In this document: piece by piece, positions 33,119 to 43,860 of the stretch
How positions within the stretch are numbered: the stretch's first letter is position 1
How the letters are laid out: each line of letters opens with the position of its first letter
Source: Rhizomys pruinosus
Lineage: Eukaryota; Chordata; Mammalia; Rodentia; Spalacidae
Length of the DNA: 64,000 nt
Direction: 5' to 3'
Assembly (NCBI GenBank): GCA_009823505.1
Contig: VZQC01012376.1
Coordinates: 2,650,517 to 2,714,516, forward strand
Translations under genes and position numbers: made by a program
Notes under the pieces: model-generated
What the model was told of the DNA's origin: nothing
What the model saw: the letters and a program-made list of their open reading frames with translations, nothing else
Databases searched by the model: none

Positions 33119-34475
33119 GAAGGAGTGTGGACGCCCGTAGAGGGGTATCCTGGTCTGCCATGAAGGAGTGTGGGCGGCCAGTACAGGGGTATCCTGGACT
33201 GCCATGAAGGAGTGTGGGAGGCCCGTAGAGGGGTATCCTGGACTGCCATGAAGGAGTGTGGGCGGCCCATAGAGGGGTATCCTGGACTGCCATGAAGGAG
33301 TGTGGGCGGCCAGTACAAGGGTATCCTGGTCTGCCATGAAGGAGTGTGGGCGGCCCGTAGAGGGGTATCCTGGACTGCCATGAAGGACTGTGGGTGGCCC
33401 ATAGAGGGGTATCCTGGACTGCCATGAAGGAGTGTGGGCGGCCCATAGAGGGGTATCCTGGACTGCCATGAAGGACTGTGGGCGGCCAGTAGAGGGATAT
33501 CCTGGACTGCCATGAAGGAGTGTGGGTGGACAGTAGAGGGGTATCCTGGACTGCCATGAAGGAGTGTGGGCGGCCTGTAGAGGGGTATCCTGGACTGCCA
33601 TGAAGGACTGTGGGCGGCCAGTACAGGGGTATCCTGGACTACTGCCATGAAGGAGTGTGGGTGGACAGTAGAGGGGTATCCTGGACTGCCATGAAGGACT
33701 GTGGGCGGCCCGTAGAGGGGTATATTGGACTGCCATGAAGGACTGTGGGTGGCCAGTACAGGGGTATCCTGGACTGCCACGAAGGAGCATGGGCGGCCAG
33801 TAGAGGGGTATCCTGGACTAACATGAAGGAATGTGGGTGCCTGTAGAGGGGTATCCTGGACTGCCATGAAGGACTGTGGGCGGCCCGTAGAGGGGTATCC
33901 TGGACTAACATGAAGGAGTGTGGGCGGCCAGTACAGGAGTATCCTGGACTGCCCTGAAGGAGTGTGGGCGGCCCGTAGAGGGGTATCCCGGACTGCCATG
34001 AAGGAGCGTGGGCGGCCAGTACAGGGGTATCCTGGACTGCCATGAAGGAGCGTGGGCAGCCAGTACAGGGGTATCCTGGACTGCCATGAAGGAGTGTGGG
34101 CGCCCGTAGAGGGGTATCCTGGACTGCCATGAAAGACTGTGGGCGGCCAGTAGAGGGGTATCCTGGACTGCCATGAAGGAGAGTGGGTGGTCAGTAGAGG
34201 GATATCCTGGACTGCCATGAAGGAGCGTGGGCGGCCAGTAGAAGGGTATCCTGGACTGCCATGAAGGAGCATAGGCGGCCAGTAGAGGGGTATCCTGGAC
34301 TGCCATGAAGGAGCGTGGGCGGCCAGGAGAGGGGTATCCTGGACTGCCATGAAGGAGTGTGGGCGACCTGTAGAGGGGTATCCTGGACTGCCATGAAGGA
34401 GCGTGGGCGGCCAGTAGAGGGGTATCCTGGACTGCCATGAAGGAGCGTGGGCGGCGCATAGAGGGGTATCCTGGA
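33119..34475. repeat. 44-bp minisatellite, 31 units
   Basis: Unit starts (GAAGGA...) can be placed at 33119, 33162, 33206 and then every 44 bp to 34439. The exceptions are three 43-bp units (starting 33119, 33825, 34088) and one 47-bp unit (33602, with an extra ACT). The unit contains AGGGGTATCCTGGACTGCCA. Variation clusters at two sites: GTGTG/GCGTG/CTGTG, and CCCGTAG/CCAGTAG/CCAGTAC/CCCATAG. Because 44 is not divisible by three and the unit has no stop in any minus-strand frame, frames of up to 476 codons appear in all three minus phases. They encode shifted versions of one 44-residue pattern (HGSPGYPSTGRP and so on). Repeat artefact, not a gene. Confidence 0.97.
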
Positions 34476-34983
34476 GTGAGTGCCCTGAACTCTGCTCGGC
34501 CAACTGAGGAAGAATGGCCAAGAGTGTGAGGAGGAATGGTCAGTGCCTGCTCTTGTCCTGTGACCCTCCTGGGCTGTAGCTTTCAGTCTGCTTCCACATC
34601 CATGCCCCCTCTGTCTTCACCTCCTCACAATGCCTTGTCCCAGCCCCTACCCCTGCCTTGTCTCTCCTCACTTCTCGATTCATAAATGCAGTTCATTTTC
34701 CAAATACAATCCTTACATCCTTATTGCAGGAGAGATACTACCTGCTTTAGATACTGCCAAGTCGTAAATCCCCAGTAGGGCACAACCAAATTGAACAGAG
34801 ACGCCAGGGGCCTCCAATGCAGCTACCCGGGACTACCAGCAGGGGGCAGTGCCTTCTGAGAGAACGGAGAAGAATTAAAGGTGGAATGTGAGTCCTTTGA
34901 GTTGACACTGAATGGACTGTTCCCAGGAATCCTTGGGATTCCCTCAGACCTGGGCTCTAATGATTGTCTGGAACCACTGTGAT
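34476..34983. other. unique sequence
   Basis: Right flank of the array; no gene or repeat recognised. Confidence 0.35.
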
Positions 34984-35342
34984 TGTGGTGGTTTGCATGA
35001 GTGTCCCCCATAGGCTGTAAATATTCAGACATTTGTCTCCAGTTGGTGGCGCTGTTTTTGGAGGTCTTAGAAGGTGTGGCCATGCTGGGGGAAGTGTGTC
35101 ACTGGGGGGCAGGCTTAGTGAGTTTTAACAAGCCTCTGTGGTCTACAGTTGCCCTCTCTGTTTCCTGTGCTCTTTGCGAGATATGACCCTCGGTTTGCTG
35201 CTCCAAATCCAGCCGCCACGCCTCCCGCCACAATGGACTCTAATTCCCTGGAACCGCCAATCATAAGCTCAAATAAACTCTTCCTTTTATAAGTTCCTTG
35301 GTCATGGTGCTTTATCACAGCAACAGAAAAGTGACTAATACA
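34984..35342 (+). mobile_element. solo LTR, rodent ERVL-MaLR type, apparently complete
   Basis: Begins TGTGGTGGTTTGCATGAGTG and ends GTGACTAATACA (TG...CA, 359 bp). It carries AATAAA at about 35273 (AAGCTCAAATAAACTCTTCC). Flanks GTGAT (34979-34983) and GTTAT (35343-35347) agree at four of five bases, consistent with a 5-bp duplication. Internal sequence typical of the rodent family: GTGTGTCACTGGGGGGCAGG, CACAGCAACAGAAAAGTGAC. Confidence 0.75.
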
Positions 35343-35424
35343 GTTATTTAGGTATAATTCATATTATCAAGTATCATATTTTTATAAAATGCCTTGTTAT
35401 TGTTTGGGGTTTTTTTGTTTGTTT

Positions 35425-35572
35425 GGTTGGTTTTGTGTGTGTGTGTGTGTGTGAAACAGGGTCTCACTATGTAGCCCTGGCTGGCCTGGAACTTGATATG
35501 TAGACCAGGCTGGCTTGAAACTCTGCCTCCTAAGTGTTGCAATTAAAGGCATACACCATTACACCTGGCCTA
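35425..35572 (-). mobile_element. B1: B1 SINE with TG-repeat head
   Basis: TG run at 35433-35452, then the complement of B1 (AACAGGGTCTCACTATGTAG, GTAGACCAGGCTGGCTTGAA). Confidence 0.85.
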
Positions 35573-35609
35573 AAAATGTCAATTTAATATCATCTTGGAT
35601 CAAGCAGCA

Positions 35610-35616
<7 letters not shown>

Positions 35617-35644
<28 letters not shown>

Positions 35645-35760
35645 TCCCAGCTGTCCTGGAACTCACTCTGTAGACCAGGCTGGCCTTGAACTCACAAAGA
35701 TCCGCCTGCCTTTGCCTCCCAAGTGCTAGGATTAAAGGCGTGCACCACCACGCCCAGCTT
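35617..35760 (-). mobile_element. B1: B1 SINE, recent
   Basis: Long T-run followed by a well-preserved B1 complement that lacks the bases next to the tail. Perfect 15-bp target duplication AAGCAGCAAGCTTTT at 35602-35616 and 35761-35775. Confidence 0.95.
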
Positions 35761-35807
35761 AAGCAGCAAGCTTTTGAAAACCTTAGTAGGTAAAGAAAAA
35801 AAAAACT

Positions 35808-35863
35808 TATAGGGAATGAATGAAGTTCCCTGACCATAGGGAATTAATGAAGTTCCCTGACCA
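35808..35863. repeat. two-copy 28-bp tandem duplication
   Basis: ATAGGGAATGAATGAAGTTC and ATAGGGAATTAATGAAGTTC, each followed by CCTGACCA. Confidence 0.85.
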
Positions 35864-36225
35864 GCAGAAGCAACACCCATGTGGAGATGGACCTTCCCTC
35901 TGGAGATGGGAAGCACAGGTGAGACAGGCTGTCGGTGGAAGGGTGGAAAGGCCCAGGCATAGATGGAGATATCAGTTACTGCCCTCACCTATGTGACTTG
36001 AAGCAAGCTATCCTTCTCCCCCGTTCATTTTGTGCATCCCCAAAAGGACGCTCATGTTGTCCACTTCAGAAAGTTGTCATAGGCTCCAAAGTGCAGGAAG
36101 AAAGTGCTCTGATGTACCTTTAAACTGCCCACTGCCACTCCACCTTTGTTAAGATTCTAGAAGTTTTTTCCTCTCTGGAAATGAAGAGAGGACATCAGAA
36201 TCATTAGCAGAGACAGAGTACCATT
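35864..36225. other. unique sequence
   Basis: No gene or repeat recognised. Confidence 0.35.
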
Positions 36226-36239
36226 TAAATGTTATGTCC

Positions 36240-36455
36240 GGGCTGGAGAGATGGACTAGTGGTTAGGAACGCCAACTGCTCTTGCAGAGGACCGGGGTTC
36301 CATCCCCAGCACCCACATGGCGGCTGAGAGCCTTAACTCCAGTTCCAGGGGAATCTGACACCCTCTTCTGACCTCTCCAGCATTGCACAATACAGGTGCA
36401 CAAACCTACATGCAAACAGTACATTCATACACATAAAAAAAACATAAAAATTTTT
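36240..36455 (+). mobile_element. B2: B2/B3-type SINE (short form)
   Basis: GGGCTGGAGAGATGGACTAG to an A-rich tail; flanks AAATGTTATGTCC and AAATGTCATGTCC form a 13-bp duplication with one mismatch. Confidence 0.92.
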
Positions 36456-36609
36456 TAAATGTCATGTCCTCTGCATCTACATTTCATGAATCTTGAAGTT
36501 ATAGAAAAAAATAGGAAGCTAGATTTTCAAGGCAAAGATACCATGGGGCTTCAGAGAAATCAGACAGAATGGTTTAGTTTAGAAGTATCCAAAAAGAAAA
36601 GAAAGAAAA

Positions 36610-36832
36610 GGGGCTGGAGAGATAGCCTAGCAGTTAAGAGCACCGACTGCTCTTGCAGAGGACCCAGGTTCGATCCCCAGCACCCACATGGCAGCTGAGA
36701 ACTGTCTTTAACTCCAGTTCCAGGGGAATCCGACACCCTCTTCTGACCTCTGCGGCATTGCATGACCCGGGTGCACAAACCTACATGCAGACGGTACATT
36801 CATACACATACAAAAAATAAAAAAATATTAAA
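36610..36832 (+). mobile_element. B2: B2/B3-type SINE (short form)
   Basis: GGGGCTGGAGAGATAGCCTA, single AACTCC block, A-rich tail ending at the target of the following B1. Confidence 0.93.
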
Positions 36833-36847
36833 AAAAGAAGTATCACT

Positions 36848-37008
36848 GACAGGCATGGTGGCACATGCCTTTAATCCTAGCACTCGGGAGGCAGAGGCAG
36901 GCAGATCTTTGGGAGTTCAAGGCCAGCCTGGTCTACAGAGTAAGTTCCAGGACAGCTGGCTACAGGGAGACCCTGTCTCGAAAAGACCAAAAGTAAAAAA
37001 AAAAAAAA
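36848..37008 (+). mobile_element. B1: B1 SINE
   Basis: GGCATGGTGGCACATGCCTT through GAGACCCTGTCTCGAAAAGA and poly(A). AAAGAAGTAT occurs on both sides, a probable target duplication. Confidence 0.93.
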
Positions 37009-37039
37009 AAGAAGTATTAGTAATATTACTGTAATATTA

Positions 37040-37170
37040 TTATAGATGGTGCACACCTGTATAAGCTCAGCAGTTGGGAGGTGGAAGAAGGAAGATTAGA
37101 GCTTAAGATCATCCTCAGCTACATAGTGAGCTCAAGGACAGCTTGTTCTGAGATCCTATCTGAAAAAAAC
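37040..37170 (+). mobile_element. B1: old B1-like SINE
   Basis: GATGGTGCACACCTGTATAA, then AGCTACATAGTGAGCTCAAG and a short A tail; strongly diverged. Confidence 0.65.
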
Positions 37171-37309
37171 CTTACATATGATATTATACATGATATTAGA
37201 TAGGTGATAGTTTATATATGTATTACTATACAACACATCACAATTCAAAGACTTAATATATCTGCATAACATATGTCATTTTGGTGTTACAAGGTACCTT
37301 TGTACAGAC

Positions 37310-37480
37310 TGACCTATTTGACCTGCAAAACAATTATCAGGTAGGAAGGGCAAACATTTAGTTTGCTGTTTTGCAAGTTTGAACCACTGAGGTTCAGAGA
37401 CTTGCTGTGAGTCACAGTTAATAAATGGTTACTCCAAATCTCCTGACCCCAAATCCGTGATAGACTCTCACGTCCCAATT
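37310..37480 (+). repeat. MIR: MIR
   Basis: ACCACTGAGGTTCAGAGACT, TGTGAGTCACAGTTAATAAA and TCCTGACCCCAAATCCGTGA follow the MIR order. Confidence 0.75.
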
Positions 37481-37669
37481 TATTCCTCAACACTTAGATG
37501 ATTACTCATCAGACAGGAAGCATAGAAATATACACAGGGTCACTTACTACAGGTAAAAACAATATATATACCAAGGTATGTGAGGTATGTGCATAACATA
37601 TTATATTCCAATTTTCCTTTTGTGTGAACAAAATTTCTTCAAGGCCTCAAATATGTGGGTACTTCTAAG

Positions 37670-37915
37670 AGTTGATAATACTTACCAAGAGCCTGTAATG
37701 TGACAGGTACTATGTCCTGTAAGCCCTTTCAATATGCCTACATTTAATGCTCACAATAACTAATCTGCAAAATAGGTATATTAGCTAGTCATAGAGAAAA
37801 CTGATCACCAGAAAGATAACGTAACTTCTCCAGTGTCACCCAGCCACCCAGTGGAAGCAGAACTCAGAGAACCCTATTTGGCACCAAAATCCATGCTTTC
37901 AATCATGATGTTACT
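37670..37915 (+). repeat. MIR: MIR, nearly full length
   Basis: Head (TTACCAAGAGCCTGTAATGT), middle (TGCTCACAATAACTAATCTG), core (TCTCCAGTGTCACCCAGCCA) and 3' part (GGCACCAAAATCCATGCTTT) are all present in order. The best-preserved MIR in the window. Confidence 0.85.
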
Positions 37916-38224
37916 TATGCAGTAACCACTGTTTCTCCTCAGCTTGCTTTCTACTTCTCCCGCAGAACCCAGCCTTCTTTAATGATCCCCTAATAGTCAA
38001 GGGTTTCTCAATGAAGTGCCTCACATGTGCCTTCCAAGTCAGCCATCCCATCATCCCTTAAGGGTCATTCAGCATTTCTGTACTTCTAGTCCAGTGCAGA
38101 CAACCTAGAATTGAAATAATTCTCAGTGATCATCCCTACAATAAGTTCACAAATAAAAAGAAGAGAGAGGGGTTGTGGACCACCACTACTGCCATCTGAG
38201 CTTCCCTGGAAGTTACTTTGATTA
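37916..38224. other. unique sequence
   Basis: Left flank of the retroposed element; no gene seen. Confidence 0.35.
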
Positions 38225-39743
38225 GAATGCTGGCAGTTTGTATTTCTTGGTACACCCTACACAATGCAAAGCTGTGTCTTTTCTTTCTCAGCCATTAAGT
38301 TGGTGACATTTTGACCTGTGGGAACATACAAATCTTTTCCTGTAGTTAGTTTTAAGATTTAAATTGAAAATTTTTTGACAAAAAGGTTTAATATATAACT
38401 GTATCCCCCATTTTTTATTTTAGGTTTTTATTTTTTGACCCATGAGTCTCAAAAAGGCAGTCATAGTACACATACCTACAGGCAGGAATCAAGGTGTAAA
38501 TTTCATTAAATTTACCCAAGCTGTTTTTGGCGACTGTATGTTGTTAATTTGGGAAGCAAACTTAATTCCTTAAGTTAAATCATCCTACAGGTAAAACAGA
38601 ATGTTACAAGATGACACAAAAATTATAGAGAACATTTGTATATGTTAATCCCAAAGTTATTGTTATACAGATTTTAAGTAAAGCAAATGTGGACAACAAC
38701 AATTTATACTTCCAATTAACTTAGATGTATTACCATTTTTGTTAAAAACCTTTATACCAATATTGTTTAATATAGACATTTTTAATTTTACTATGTCCTA
38801 AAATACCATGAAGTTGGCCCATCTAAACATTAAAAGGGAGAAAATCCTCAGACTGCTACAGGCATCAAATATCTCTGTGGATCCTATTTGTAACAACTGT
38901 TTATAATGAGTCCTAATGAACCTTACCTTTTAGGTGCCGCAAAGTTTTAATATGAGAGACTTTCTTACCTCCTTTTCATAGAACAAAGAAAAATATGATG
39001 GTAATGAAGTCATTCTGTAACTGTAAATTACAGCCGACTGTTACAGAAGTAATCTCTTATAAAACTGGTAAAATTGCTTTCTTTAATTGACTAATGGACA
39101 TAGGAACTGTGAAGAGGATTGTTCTCTATTCAGAACCAAATATAATACTAAATTCTCTTTAAGCTGTGCATTTAAGCAAAATATATTAATACAGGAGATT
39201 TCTGATATCAGCAATGAATTATTCTGCAAAGGAGATGTTGGCCAGGGGATCCAAGCCCCCCACCAAAGGAAAAAGCTTCTTGCCTGTAAACTGGGATACC
39301 TGCAAGAAGAGAGGCAGTGAGGCCCTGCTGTCAAAGACCTGATGTAAGCATGGGAAAGAAGTATTGAGACTGCACTTGCAAGCATAAAGTTGGTCTCTGG
39401 AATATCAGAGAGTGTTACCAAAGGCCACTAAACCAATAAAGCAAATATAGGTCTCCTTGAGTCAAGTAAGACTCCTCCATCAGCACCAGCTACACCTCAC
39501 CTGCCTGGAAATATGGTGCAGCAGTGGCAGCCATATGCCTGTATATCCCAAATCTAACTGGCTATTAGCTCTCTCCTTGGAGGAATAACTCATGGCTGAT
39601 GCCATAAGCTTACATCCTCTAGTGGTTAGGAGATGTTATAAGCCACAGTAAGACCTTGTCATCTTTTACAGAAAAAACGTAATCCATGGATTAGCATACC
39701 ATCCAATTTTTTTGTCTATACCAAAGTAACCTACCATAACAAT

Positions 39744-39877
39744 TAGTACTGTTTAAATACCTATATATCTAATTGCTTGTGCTTCATTAGTAGGATTGAA
39801 AGGCTATATTTAGTACTGTTTAAATACCTATATATCTAATTGCTTGTGCTTCATTAGTAGGATTGAAAGGTTATTCC
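39744..39877. repeat. 67-bp tandem duplication
   Basis: TAGTACTGTTTAAATACCTA ... GATTGAAAGGCTAT at 39744-39810 is repeated at 39811-39877, with the end reading GGTTAT in place of GGCTAT. Near identity means a recent duplication, or a duplication made during assembly. Confidence 0.95.
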
Positions 39878-40239
39878 TGGACAAACTGCCAGCCCATGAA
39901 AGGAAACAGCCAGAATTGACCAGAGTCCAAGACAACAGCTCCAGAGAAAGTAGACTGTTTTGCTTCTCGTCCACCTATGCCCCTTTTCTAAGCCTAGGGA
40001 ACAATCTGCGGAAGAGGGGGTGTGGTAGAATGTAGGGGCTGCGATTGGGGTGAATGGTGAAACTACAGCAATATAGACTGGACATTTATTTGATCAACTT
40101 GAATGTACATACAAGCCCCCCCCTCAGCTGGATGGTGGGAGCCTTGGACTGTGTGAGTTTGGGCACAACTGCTTGCAAATTGGTTTTACATGAAGGATGC
40201 TTGTACTCACAACTTAATACTTATTGTTTAAAAAAATGA

Positions 40240-40245
40240 AATAAA
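40240..40245 (+). terminator. polyadenylation signal of the retroposed element
   Basis: AATAAA about 9 nt before the A-run; marks the 3' end of the parental RNA. Confidence 0.75.
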
Positions 40246-40273
40246 AGAAAGTATAAAAAAAAAGAATGCTGGC

Positions 40274-40514
40274 GGGGCTGGAGAGATGGCCTAGCGGTTA
40301 AGAGCGCCGACCGCTCTTGCAGAGGACCCGAGTTCAATCCCCAGCATCCACATGGCGGCCGAGCCGTCTGAAACTCCAATTCCAGGAGAACTCCAGTTCC
40401 AGGGGAGTCCTTCACCCTCTTCTGACATCTGCGGCGTTGCACGTCACGGGTGCACAGACTTGCATGCAGACAATACATTCATACACATACGGAAATAAAT
40501 AAAATTGAAAAAAA
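40274..40514 (+). mobile_element. B2: B2/B3-type SINE (long form) inserted at the 3' end of the retroposed element
   Basis: Well-preserved long form. Perfect 13-bp target duplication AAAGAATGCTGGC (40261-40273 and 40515-40527), which is itself the older element's A-tail plus target duplication. This fixes the order of the two insertions. Confidence 0.96.
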
Positions 40515-40533
40515 AAAGAATGCTGGCAGTTTG

Positions 40534-40915
40534 AACTTCCTGTTGGAAAGAGATGAGGGAGTTGTGGAAGTTCTCATCTGATAGCTCTTTAGGGTCTTGC
40601 CTGCTGGGACCAGCTGCACTACACAGGTGTCAGCTCCAGGAGCCGCCTGTCCTTCATACAGTGTTACTTCCCAGGATTGTGCTGTGTTGAATGAAATAGT
40701 AGAGTCTAAAGCACCTGTACAGTGTGTGGCACCTCTAGAGGCTAAAACAAAAAGGTAGACCCTTTTCACCAAATCTCCAGTCTATTTGAACATGTACCTC
40801 CTCCCATCATGGGCAGCTTCACTGTCACCAAACTGCTTGTGTCATAATTACAATATTGCAGCAAGTTCTTTGGAAGGAGAGTATAAAGGTTATATAAAGC
40901 AAACATGGAATTACT
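40534..40915. other. unique sequence
   Basis: No gene recognised. Confidence 0.35.
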
Positions 40916-40918
40916 CAC

Positions 40919-41066
40919 AGCCAGGCCTATGGAGCATGCCTATAGTCCCAACACAAGGGAAGCGAAAGAAGGCAGATCTCTGTGAGATTGAGGCCAGCCT
41001 GGTCTGTGTAGTAAGTTCCAGGCCAGCTGGGGCTACAGGGAGACCCTGTCTCAAATAATCAAAAAA
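40919..41066 (+). mobile_element. B1: B1 SINE
   Basis: GAGCATGCCTATAGTCCCAA through GAGACCCTGTCTCAAATAAT; moderately diverged. Confidence 0.88.
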
Positions 41067-41720
41067 AGATATCACTATCATTGAATATCTGATGAAAATT
41101 TAGTATAATCAGATCAGTACTTAATTCTACCTGGGCACCATTTTGTTGTGCCACAATTTTCTTCAAACTGTTTCTTATGAAAGGTTTATAGTAGCTGTTC
41201 TGTCCTGAGGATGGAGCCCCCCTTGATAGGAAAAACTCCACAAGGAAGTTTAAAAAGGAAAATTGACTTAGAACCTCAACTAACCACGCTGAGAATCTGC
41301 AGAGATTCTGTCTGACTGGTCAGCGATGACCAGGGACAGCCAGGGCAGCAGAGCTCAGGACCTGATTGCTCTGCAGTGCTGCAGATGGGTAGGAGTCGGG
41401 ATGAGAGAAACAGCTCAGGCTCCGGGAGGTGTCCAAAGTAGAACAGGGCGTTTTGGATCATGTGCTCACATGGTCTCAGAGGATTACTCTTGATTCTAAT
41501 TTCAAGTTAACAGAGAAGGGGCTTCCTCCCTTCGTCCTCTTTTCATCTCCAGAGCAAGGCCAGCATGGCTCAGAATAGTTCTTTCCCATGTGGGAGATGC
41601 TGGCAGTAGAGGCGTTCTGAATGTGTGTTGTCCTTTCCCCTTGCCTTGTCTTTTGTCTGCACTGCATTTCTCTGAACAGATACTTTTCAATTACCTATTG
41701 CAGTGTGCTAGAAAAGCGTG
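41067..41720. other. unique sequence
   Basis: No recognisable gene or repeat. Confidence 0.35.
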
Positions 41721-41724
41721 ATTC

Positions 41725-42490
41725 CTGTTTTTAATGTATTTTATGGAGATTTTTATGCATTTCATGCAATAAATCTTAGTATTTTGACCCCTCTTCCCCA
41801 TCCATACTCCCCACAGCACCCCTCCACCAGATTCCAGGCATTCTGTCATATATATTAAAGTCTATCCAGTCAAGCTGTTGTAGCTAGATGTCCCTTGGTA
41901 CAAGTTCATCTATTGGAGTCTAATCAGCCTGTCTAGAGTCACTCCATTAAATATCAACTCATCGTCACCCAGCAGTAATCAGTTGTCAGTAGTTCCTTAG
42001 CTAAGATTGGGGCCTGCTGCCCGTTTCCCCAGTCTATGCTGGGGTTTGTGTGGCTGAGCTAGTATGGCTTACGCAGCTGTCACCACTGCTGCTCATTCAT
42101 ATGAGCAAGTTCCCAGAGGCCTGAAAACCTCCGTTTCCTTATGTTCATGAACCTACCCAGGCTCTTTTATTCCTCCCCGCCGCTTCCACAATGGTCCCTG
42201 AGCCATGGGGGTGGTGAGGTTTAATATAGAAGTCCTATCGGACTACTGAGATCCCCAGCTTGTGGACTAAGCAGCTAAGGAGATTTCAGCCTCGTCAGAG
42301 TGTAGACTGCCATTGTTGGACTACCTGGGCTGTATCATGGAGGCCAGTGCAGGGGGATTGAGACAGGATGCGTGCTTAATGGACTTCATTTGGGGGACCT
42401 TGGGAGGGGAAGATCCCAGTGTGGAGCACAAGGGCAGGATTGATGGTTGTTTGGGCTTGCCAAGGAGGAACCTCTGAGCACTTCCTTAAG
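41725..42490 (-). mobile_element. L1: LINE-1 3' end/3'UTR, minus orientation (left part)
   Basis: Complement of a rodent L1 3'UTR: GGGGCCTGCTGCCCGTTTCC, TTCCCAGAGGCCTGAAAACC, ATGGTCCCTGAGCCATGGGG. It continues at 43160-43860 beyond a low-complexity stretch and a B2. Confidence 0.55.
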
Positions 42491-42540
42491 GAAAACATGA
42501 CATCTTTTAGCAAAAAAAAAAAAATCCTCCAATTCAGGTG

Positions 42541-42612
42541 ATATGGGTATGTATGTTGTATTTATACATTTATGTATATTATATGTATTACTATATATGT
42601 ATATATATATAT
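42541..42612. repeat. TATG/TA-rich simple repeat
   Basis: ATATGTATATATATATATTG and neighbours; AT-rich low-complexity sequence. Confidence 0.85.
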
Positions 42613-42784
42613 TGAAGCAATGCAAGTTAGAGAGAACAACAACAACAAAAGAACTGGGAAAAAAACTCTGGAAAGACTTAGAAAAAGATGCAGGACATGT
42701 ATGACAGAGTGCAGGGACTCAGGTGGGGTGGGGAGCATGGAAAGGGAAGTGACTCTAAATTCAATTGAAAAATGATGTATGATC

Positions 42785-43073
42785 TGGGGCTGGAGATATG
42801 GCTCAATGATTAAGAGCACTGACTGCTCTTGCAGAGGACCTGGGTTCGATTCCCAGCACCCACATGGTGGCTAAGAACTGTCTTTAACTCCAGTTCCAGG
42901 GAAATCCGACGCCCTCTTCTCACCTCCGAGGCATTGCATGACACGGGTGCACCAACCTACATGCAGACAGTACACTCATACACATAAAATATAATAAATA
43001 AATTTTTAAAAAAATAAAATAAATTTAAAATAAATTTTAAAAAAGAAAAAAGAGGAAGATTTATTTAAAGAAA
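42785..43073 (+). mobile_element. B2: B2/B3-type SINE (short form) with long A-rich tail
   Basis: GGGGCTGGAGATATGGCTCA onward, single AACTCC block, tail grown into AAATAA/AAAGA repeats. Perfect 17-bp target duplication GAAAAATGATGTATGAT at 42767-42783 and 43074-43090. Confidence 0.95.
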
Positions 43074-43159
43074 GAAAAATGATGTATGATTTATGGAAAA
43101 AGTTTAATGACAATAAAAAATAAATTAAAAGAATATAGAAGTCCTGTCTAGGGACATGC

Positions 43160-43860
43160 CCTCAGCAGTCTCTTCTTCTCTGCACCTTGTCCAGTTGTGG
43201 CCCTCTGTGTGCATTGCAGTCAGTTGCATGAGGAAGCTTTGCTGGGGAGTGCTGAGGGATGCACTAGTGTTCTCTACCCCGTTCCACTGTGTCCCATGAG
43301 CCTTAGGAGTCGGGGTTCCACTGTAGATGTGTCACCTAGGGCTGGGCACCTCTCAGAATGTATACAGAACTCTGTAATAGCCTCCATCTGTTTCAAAGAG
43401 AGGCTTCTTTATAAGTAGTATACTTGTCTGTAAAATGTAAGGATCATACAGTAAGAAATTAGATTTATCTAGAGATATGACAGAGATAAGGTTTTCTCCA
43501 GGATCTATGACCTCTCCAGCCATGTATTTGGCTACGTTTACAGTGCCACATCCGTCCCCTCCCACTGAGGGGGCTTTAGGTGCATCTAGATAGCTGTCGA
43601 TTATCCCCTAGAAGGAAGTACCATGACTGCACAGCTATAGTCAGTTGTGCTGGTCATTCTTGTGGTTATTAGGTTTTGAAGCTGGGGTTGGACCATTGAT
43701 TGATTTTCCTCCCTTAGCAGCTTGCATAGTGTCCTCTAGAACTATGAGAGCTAGTCTTCATGGAGGAGGCTTCCAGGTCAATTCCAGCCTCATTGCTCCA
43801 AGTCCTGTGTCCAAAGTATGTCCCGTCTTCAGCAATAGGGTCTTACCTTCAAGTTCTGGG
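43160..43860 (-). mobile_element. L1: LINE-1 3'UTR, minus orientation (right part)
   Basis: GTTCCACTGTGTCCCATGAG, ACCTCTCCAGCCATGTATTT and AGGAAGTACCATGACTGCAC are typical of the reversed rodent L1 3' region. Continuous in orientation with 41725-42490. Confidence 0.5.

Larger units (their letters stand above)
38242..40263 (+). mobile_element. 2.0-kb retroposed RNA copy, possibly from a non-coding endogenous retrovirus-like element
   Basis: Flanked by the 17-bp direct repeat AGAATGCTGGCAGTTTG (38225-38241; right copy 40517-40533, separated from the tail by a later B2). The right end has AATAAA at 40240-40245 and an A-run from 40254, the hallmarks of L1-machinery insertion of a polyadenylated RNA. 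There is no long open frame. Features suggesting an LTR-element transcript are TTGGTGACATTTTGACCTG at about 38302, placed like a primer-binding site after a short 5' leader, and a purine tract GGAAGAGGGGG at about 40012 followed at once by TGTGGTAG, as before a 3' LTR. I do not recognise the family. Alternatives are a retrocopied lncRNA or a processed pseudogene of a UTR. A 67-bp tandem duplication lies inside (39744-39877). Confidence 0.75.

Noticed and set aside
33091..34521. 476-codon minus-strand open frame (and others of 163-234 codons in different phases)
   Set aside because: All three phases are open because a 44-bp unit without stops is repeated 31 times; the peptide is the same pattern shifted in frame. 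No domain and no start signal.
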